Shown: one piece after another, positions 58,502-64,000 of the stretch
How the letters are laid out: every line of letters begins with the position of its first letter
Position numbering within the stretch: the stretch's first letter is position 1
From: CBDDFV01 sp965227335
GTDB taxonomy: Bacteria > Planctomycetota > Phycisphaerae > Phycisphaerales > SM1A02
NCBI GenBank assembly: GCA_965227335.1
Contig: CBDDFV010000009.1
Coordinates: 496,001-560,000, forward strand
Reading direction: 5' to 3'
DNA length: 64,000 bases
Program-made: the position numbers and the translations under genes
The notes under the pieces: model-generated
The model's database searches: none
What the model saw: only the letters and a program-made list of their open reading frames with translations
What the model was told of the DNA's origin: nothing

Positions 58502-59400
58502 TGACGCGAGCGGAAGTTCATTCCATGCGCGGCCGTCGCGCCGCGTTCACGACGATCGAGCTGCTGGTGGTGATCGGCATCATTGCGTTGCTGACCACGA
58601 TCACGGTGGTGTCGATCCGTTCGGTGCTGCTGGAGGCGCGGGTGTCGTCGGCGACCAACCTCGTGAAGACGACGCTTTCCAACGCGCGGGCGTTGGCGCT
58701 CAAGGACAACCAGGCGACCGGCGTGATCTTCGTGGTCCGCTGGGATCCGGCGGAGGGCGGCGAGCAGGTGGTCGAGTTGCTGACGATCCGGCCGACCGGG
58801 GCGACCGCGTCCGTGGCCGCGCTCGATCCCAACGGCGACGAGACCGACAACGCGCCGACCGACGAGTTCGAAGCGGTGCCGGGCGTGCCGGTGCGGGCGT
58901 TGCCGCCGGGGATCAAGGTCGCGGCGCCGTTCTACAGCGTCGGGGTCGGTTCGAACTCGCTTGATTACGAGAACTGGGTCACGCAGCCGCACTTTCCGCC
59001 GGGGTCGGACGGCAGTCTCGAGGAGAACGAGCATGGTTCGCTGCTCGGCGTGCTGTTCTCGCCGCGGGGCGAGGTGATCACGCGTCGTCTCGACGGCGGC
59101 GCGCGTCGCCAGTACTCCTGGGTCGACTTCGACGGGGACGGGTTCCTGAACGACGGCGACACGCAGGGGATCGGCGAGCAGTGGCAGTACGACGAGCCGG
59201 GCGACGAGCCGCGGGTTTCGTTCGCGCCGTTCATTGCGGTCTTCGACGATCGCGAGGCGCACTCGTTCTTCCCGGACTCCGCGTTCGAGTGGATCGGTCC
59301 GGGCAATCGGCAGCAGCGTCGGGACGACCTGAGCCAGTACATCAACGAGAACGCGGACCGGATTCATTTCAACCGGCATACCGGAGTGGTGATGCGATGA
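58498..59400 (+). CDS. Prepilin-like protein 3 (GspH-like, Ala at -1)
   Basis: A 300-residue prepilin. The leader ends MRGRRAAFTTIELLVVIGII with Ala at -1; the +2 to +4 residues read TTI instead of TLI/TLV. After the helix, ARVSSATNLVKTTLSNARAL with the conserved A......L...L..ARA pattern points to the GspH/FimT-like family. The rest is an Asp-rich beta-domain with WVDFDGDGFLNDGDTQGIGE, a DxDxDG-like calcium loop. ATGA overlap with the previous gene. Confidence 0.85.
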   Translation: MMTRAEVHSMRGRRAAFTTIELLVVIGIIALLTTITVVSIRSVLLEARVSSATNLVKTTLSNARALALKDNQATGVIFVVRWDPAEGGEQVVELLTIRPTGATASVAALDPNGDETDNAPTDEFEAVPGVPVRALPPGIKVAAPFYSVGVGSNSLDYENWVTQPHFPPGSDGSLEENEHGSLLGVLFSPRGEVITRRLDGGARRQYSWVDFDGDGFLNDGDTQGIGEQWQYDEPGDEPRVSFAPFIAVFDDREAHSFFPDSAFEWIGPGNRQQRRDDLSQYINENADRIHFNRHTGVVMR

Positions 59401-60473
59401 TGCTTCGAGCGACTCCGACAACTCGTGTTCATGGGCGTCGGCGGGGCTTCTCGCTGGCGGAGGTGCTGCTGGCGCTGGCGATTCTCGGCGTGGGTCTGAT
59501 CAGCATCGCCGCCCTGTTCCCGGCCGGGATTGCGCAGCAGCGTCGTTCGCAGGACGCGTTGTTCGGTCCGATCGTGGCCGCGAGCGCGCTGGACATCATC
59601 CGGTCGAAGACCTCGGAGAACGACTTCGGCCGGTACGAGGACTTCTTCTGGACGAATCCGCTGTTCACGAAGCCCGGCGACTTTCCGTGGAGCCGGCCCG
59701 GCCACTGGTTCGAGGACGAGGTCATCGACGGGTGGACGATTCCGGCGGGCAGCGCGGATCTCTTCTGGGCGGCGGACTCGGGTCTGCGGGAGATTCCGCA
59801 CAATCCGGCGTTGTACGGGGCGGAGAACGATCCGGATCGTCCGCACATCATCGTGACGCAGCGTGAACGCTACTACCCGATGGTGAACTCACTGGGGCTC
59901 GACGATTCGAACGTCTCGACGCCGACCGACGAGGAGCTGCGTCCGCAGTACGTGTGGGATTTCATGGTGCGTCGGTTCGACGGACGCATGAAGGTGGCGA
60001 TCTTCGTCTACCGCGTCTCGAGCGCGACGGAGAACGAGGACTTCAACAACCAGTGGGTGATCCAGCAGCCGCTGCCGCAGTTCGTGCGGCTCGGGGCGGG
60101 CCAGGAGTGGAGCGCGCCGGACGTCGACAATCCCAGCACGCCGGAGCCGCCGGTCATCACGGCGCTGCCGAACACGGACGGCGACTGGCAGCCGTGGCAT
60201 GCGGACGGGCAGTGGTATCTCGATCAGAACAACAACGTCTACCGCGTGGCCCGCGGACGGCGTACGGACCAGGACGCGGGCGTGCTGCTCTCGGAGCTGA
60301 TCCGCAGCGTCCCCAACGCGCCGGCGTATTTCACGAACGCGAACCAGCAGGAATTCGACGACGGCGAGCCGTATCTCGAAACGAACGTCGTCACCTGGAT
60401 CTGGTACGTCCCGCCGGTCGATGATCGCGGCGTGCGTCTGACGCCCGTGTACGTGACGGTGGAGGACCTGTGA
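59397..60473 (+). CDS. Prepilin-like protein 4 (GspI-like, Gly at -1)
   Basis: A 358-residue prepilin. The leader ends GRRRGFSLAEVLLALAILGV with Gly at -1 and Glu at +5. The SLAEVLLALAILGVGLISIA helix is typical of GspI/PilV minor pseudopilins. The C-terminal domain of about 300 residues is far larger than in GspI (about 80-100), acidic, and includes DEEDVIDGWT-like FEDEVIDGWTIPAGSADLFW. ATGA overlap with the previous gene. Confidence 0.85.
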   Translation: MMLRATPTTRVHGRRRGFSLAEVLLALAILGVGLISIAALFPAGIAQQRRSQDALFGPIVAASALDIIRSKTSENDFGRYEDFFWTNPLFTKPGDFPWSRPGHWFEDEVIDGWTIPAGSADLFWAADSGLREIPHNPALYGAENDPDRPHIIVTQRERYYPMVNSLGLDDSNVSTPTDEELRPQYVWDFMVRRFDGRMKVAIFVYRVSSATENEDFNNQWVIQQPLPQFVRLGAGQEWSAPDVDNPSTPEPPVITALPNTDGDWQPWHADGQWYLDQNNNVYRVARGRRTDQDAGVLLSELIRSVPNAPAYFTNANQQEFDDGEPYLETNVVTWIWYVPPVDDRGVRLTPVYVTVEDL

Positions 60474-60514
60474 TGCCGATGATCCGACGACAGAACGAGG
60501 AAAGGAGCCGCGCC

Positions 60515-61972
60515 ATGCGGTCGGTCCGACGCGCGTTCACGCTGGTCGAGCTGATGGTCGCGGTGGCGGTCCTCATCGTGGTGATTCTCGTGACGGCCCG
60601 GCTCTTCGGCACGGCGTCGAAGGTGGCGGGGCTCGGCGAGGCGACGGAGGACGTGGCCCAGGAGATCACCGCGATCCAGCGGCAGTTGCGCGACGATCTG
60701 CGCCGGCTCTCCGAGGACGGCTACTTCATCATCCGGTCGCAGCGGGTGCCGAACAACGTCAACGATCCGCTGCCGCTGCTCGATCCCACGAAGCCCGCGG
60801 ATGCGTTCATCCGCTCCGACCAGATCCTGTTCTTCGCGAACGGTCTGTTCGCGACGAAGGGGTACGTGCCGTACGTCTTCAATGAGGACGGCAGCAACGA
60901 TCCGGACGACGGGATCTTCACCGGGTATCCGCAGGCGACCGAAGCCCGCTTCTACTACGGGCACGCCTTCCAGCTCCCCGACGCGGAGGAGCTGGTCGAC
61001 TACGACGGCTTCAGCGACGACTACGCGCTGCGGCCGTGGAGCGTGCGGGCGCCGGCCAACGGCGTGCCGACGCTCGGCTACGACGGAACGAACACCGACG
61101 ACATCGCCCTCGCCCAGGTTCAGGCGCGGGACTGGGTGCTCGCGCGGCAGGCGATCCTGCTCACCGACGACGGCGGCGATCCCTTCCAGCACATGATCAG
61201 TCCGGGGCTGAGCTCCAATCCGGCGGGCGGCTTCATCAACGCCCACCCGTTCCTGTTCAACCCGGCGGAGGTCGACGGGTCGCCGATCGTCGACTTCGGG
61301 TGGCCGCTGTATTCGGACGATCTCGAGGTCGACGCCGGCCCGATTCTGAACAACCGCGTCGACATCTCGTCGATGACGTCGGCGGACGTGCGCGACTTCG
61401 TGCGGGGTCCGCAGGATCGATCGCCGCTCACCTACGACCACTTTGATCAGCGGGAACGGATGCTGTGGAGCCTGTTCCACCCGCGGGCGGAGCGTCGGGC
61501 CCCGAGCATCGATTACCGCGACGAGTTTCTGACCAACAGCGTGATCGCGACCGCGTGCAGTTCGTTCATCGTGGAATGGACGTACGACGCGAAGAGCGGG
61601 AACGTGATTCAGCCGCCCGGCGAACGTCGCTGGTACGGCGTGGCGGATCCGGATCGGGGCGTGCAGCCGCTGTTCGACTGGGACAAGGACGCCGATTCGG
61701 GCGTGGAGATTCCCGAGGTCGACTTTGACGGCGACGGGTCGCCGGATGGTCCGCTCTACTTCGCGCAGAACATCGAGCCGGACGAGCCGGGCATCGAGTC
61801 GTTCTTCATCGACCCCCAGAACGGCGTGGAGGTGTACGACGCCGTGTTCGGGTACGACAAGACGCTCACGCCGTGGCCGTCGGCCCTTCGCATCACCATG
61901 ACGCTCCACGATCCGCGGGGCCGGCTCGAACAGGGTCGGACCGTGCAGTTCGTGATTGAACTCGACAAGTGA
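60515..61972 (+). CDS. Prepilin-like protein 5 (GspJ-like, Ala at -1)
   Basis: A 485-residue prepilin. The leader ends RSVRRAFTLVELMVAVAVLI with Ala at -1. The helix and the following VAQEITAIQRQLRDDLRRLS resemble the GspJ/PilW start, where a coiled helix continues into the head domain. The head is very large (GspJ is about 200). It contains DWDKDADSGVEIPEVDFDGD, an Asp-rich run that could bind calcium. The start at ATG 60515 is chosen because AAGGAG lies 7 bases upstream; an overlapping GTG at 60470 is the alternative. Confidence 0.83.
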   Translation: MRSVRRAFTLVELMVAVAVLIVVILVTARLFGTASKVAGLGEATEDVAQEITAIQRQLRDDLRRLSEDGYFIIRSQRVPNNVNDPLPLLDPTKPADAFIRSDQILFFANGLFATKGYVPYVFNEDGSNDPDDGIFTGYPQATEARFYYGHAFQLPDAEELVDYDGFSDDYALRPWSVRAPANGVPTLGYDGTNTDDIALAQVQARDWVLARQAILLTDDGGDPFQHMISPGLSSNPAGGFINAHPFLFNPAEVDGSPIVDFGWPLYSDDLEVDAGPILNNRVDISSMTSADVRDFVRGPQDRSPLTYDHFDQRERMLWSLFHPRAERRAPSIDYRDEFLTNSVIATACSSFIVEWTYDAKSGNVIQPPGERRWYGVADPDRGVQPLFDWDKDADSGVEIPEVDFDGDGSPDGPLYFAQNIEPDEPGIESFFIDPQNGVEVYDAVFGYDKTLTPWPSALRITMTLHDPRGRLEQGRTVQFVIELDK

Positions 61973-62025
61973 TTTCACCCCCGTCCCGGCCGTTCGTGCG
62001 CCCGGACGGGCGTGGGAGATCCCGA

Positions 62026-64000
62026 GATGACGCAGCCTGAGACCATGTCCATGAACATGTCGACCAAATCCGTGAAGAAGACCCTCCTGCACGCCTCGGC
62101 CGGGAGCGGGGTGTACGCACGCCGCCGCGCGGCCCGTCCCGCCCGTCGCGGCAACGCGATGATCCTGGTGACGGGGGTGCTGGTGCTGCTGGTGATCATC
62201 GCCACGGCGTACGTGACGCGGACGCAGACGGGTCGCGTGACCTCGGTCGCGGCCCAGCGTCTGACCGAGCGTCAGCCGATCGGCGACCGGATCGGCGGCG
62301 ACATCGCCGACATGATCCGTGATCATCTGTTCGTGCAGCTCGTCGATCCGGCGCTGTACGCCCCGGGCGAAATCGCGTCCTCCAACGATCCGCGGCTGCC
62401 GATCCGCCCGGATGCGGTGCGGTTCGGGCGCGACAACTTCGATGAGAACGGCGACGGGGTGATCGACCATCCGTACAACTTCCCACCCTTCGAGGTGCGG
62501 GCGGCGACGAACGTGCCGGACTTCACCACGCCGGCCCTCAACCTGACGCTGCCGGACGAGCCGGGCAACCCCGGCTTCGCAGACACCCGCTGGCTGGCGT
62601 CGTCGGAACCGTGGCGGATCGACTTCGGCGATGTGGCGAATCACTACGGGTACACCGACACCTTCGTGTACTGGCCGCACCTGACGTATCTCGGCAGCGC
62701 GGACAACAGCTGGCGGCTGGTGGCGGACATCAGCGACGTCGAGAACTCGGTCATCACGAACCTGAACCTGCCGGTGGAGCAGTTTGGCCTCTTCGACTGG
62801 GACAACCCGAACTTCAACTTCACGGGCGAGTATCCCGTCCCGGCCGGCACGGCGGACATCTACGGCGCCTCCGGGTTCACCGGCACGTTCAACATCACGC
62901 AGTTCAACAACCTGTGGGACAACTGGTTCACGACGTTCCAGGCGCCGAGCCCGCAGCAGTGGGAGATCGCGGCGGCGGCGGGTCCGAGCTTCATGCCGCC
63001 GAACTATTTCTACCTGCCCGACCTCGACGCGGACTGGACGTACTTCGAGAACGGCGAACGTCAGGAAGACGCCTTCATTCGCGGCGCCCCGCGCTGGCAC
63101 GTCGAGCGTCGCCTCGCGGACGCGGACGGCGACGGCGCGACGGACTCCTTCTGGTGGGTCGTTCCGTTCAGCGCGAGTCCGGGCGTGCGGCACATTGTCG
63201 CCGCGCGGGTCATCGACAACGCGGGCATGGTGAACGTGAATGCAGCGGGTCGGTTCGTGCGTCGTGATCCGATTCCGAACGATCCCGCCGCGCCGGCCGC
63301 GTCGAACATCGATCCCACGCTGCGGTATCGCACGGTGGGCGCGACGCCGCTGGATCTCGCGCTGATCGGCCGGCTGGATGATCTGGCGACCAGCATCGGC
63401 TTCAACCCGGCGGAGTCCGTGTTCGGCGTCATCGACACCGAGGTGGGGATCTTTGACAACGAGGATCACCATGGCGCCGCGATCCAGCCCGGCGGGCCGC
63501 CCTCGCTGTCGGGCGGCTTCCTGGGCAACGTGTTCCAGTGGCCGGAATTGTCGAACCATCCGCCCGTGTTCGGAAACAGCGGTCCCGGCAACCCCGTCCG
63601 CTGGCACCAGCCGCAGGAAGACTTTGTCCCGCTCTGGAACAGCTACATCGATCCCTCCGGGCGCCCGAACAACCTGATGACCGCGCTCGGGATTCAGGAG
63701 ACGGACGGCGCGACCTGGAACCGCGTCCTGCGGTTCGCCCCGTACGTCTTCGACTCCGGCACGCCGGACTTCATGGCGTTCGGACGCAACCGCGAGATCT
63801 ACTGGCGGAACTACGCGCGGTTCTACGACGGCGACACGAGCGGCATCGACGACTTCCGGCCCTTCGGGATCGCGGATGAACTCGAACTGCGAATGTTCGC
63901 GGGCAACAACTATCCCTTCGTGCTGAGCCGCTTCGAGCGGGCGATGGCGCCGAACCCGTACTACTACGACCAGATGGACGCCCTGAACGGCGGCGGCGAT
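62026..64000 (+). CDS. GspK/PilX-like protein, N-terminal part (runs off the window)
   Basis: An open frame of at least 658 codons reaches the window end without a stop. It begins MTQPETMSMNMSTKSVKKTL with a basic leader, then RPARRGNAMILVTGVLVLLV as the membrane helix. The GN-x-M-ILV pattern with no Glu at +5 fits GspK/PilX, the pseudopilins that lack that Glu. The rest is a large extracellular domain with Asn/Asp-rich loops (FNFTGEYPVPAGTADIYGAS, DLDADWTYFENGERQEDAFI). The GspK role in other systems is the tip of the pseudopilus; this protein is much larger than typical GspK (about 320). Confidence 0.8.

Noticed and set aside
60239..63607. Minus-strand open frame of over 1,100 codons opposite the prepilins
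   Set aside because: Shadow of the prepilin genes; composition and lack of motifs mark it as antisense.

Overview
The window is high-GC, densely packed bacterial chromosome that points to a planctomycete, most likely class Phycisphaerae. Three things support this. A 69-residue basic protein at 5448-5657 matches the small basic signature protein of the Planctomycetes-Verrucomicrobia-Chlamydiae superphylum. A secreted subtilase (28668-31580) ends in dockerin-like repeats closing on SAWGPC and carries Cys-rich CC...WD..C modules, a style I associate with Phycisphaerae. Genes are also often joined by 4-base ATGA or GTGA stop/start overlaps. I saw no rRNA, tRNA, CRISPR array, prophage or insertion sequence. 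Placement below phylum level is inference.

Layout. 1-7.3 kb: the end of a truncated gene; an overlapping cluster moaE - membrane protein - nth; a TIM-barrel gene between palindromes; moaB; acpS; a SPOR-like membrane protein; the signature protein; and an aminotransferase. A 370-base gap with two perfect DnaA boxes follows. 7.3-10.1 kb (minus strand): a small lipoprotein, then DUF971 - thioesterase - glycosyltransferase. 10.1-17.4 kb (plus): pyrF - solute-binding protein - pyk - cinA - folK, then a TlpA-like thioredoxin. 17.4-28.5 kb: dacB (minus), then a membrane-tethered sigma-like protein coupled to ligA, a thioredoxin/MsrA-like fusion, yceH, pdxA, a flavin reductase, glyQS and a DUF4173 membrane protein.

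28.6-42.2 kb is almost all minus strand. In transcription order it holds a thioesterase - purN, a PDZ/gluzincin peptidase, DUF502, hpf - ptsN - ptsH, an anchored protein, a CYTH protein, two coupled secreted amidohydrolases (the second has lost its metal ligands), a secreted protein, dinB and the subtilase. 42.2-49.7 kb: a DUF1579 lipoprotein and an EF-G paralogue (plus), then coaB, an NhaD-type antiporter with a structured leader, thiS - thiG and a CoA-binding protein (minus).

49.9-64 kb is one type IV pilus / type II secretion-like locus: GspE/PilB ATPase, PilT, a 655-base gap, a second GspE/PilB ATPase, PilC/GspF, five prepilin-like proteins and a GspK-like protein running off the window. 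The first has N-terminal MshEN-like domains in both ATPases, suggesting c-di-GMP control. Three of the five prepilins have Ala instead of Gly before the cleavage site.

No defence system or wholly new gene cluster is visible. The best leads are the switch-like leader before the antiporter, the amidohydrolase enzyme/pseudoenzyme pair, the thioredoxin-MsrA fusion, the membrane-anchored sigma-like protein, the prepilin set with Ala(-1), and the GTAGG-type palindromes in intergenic spaces.
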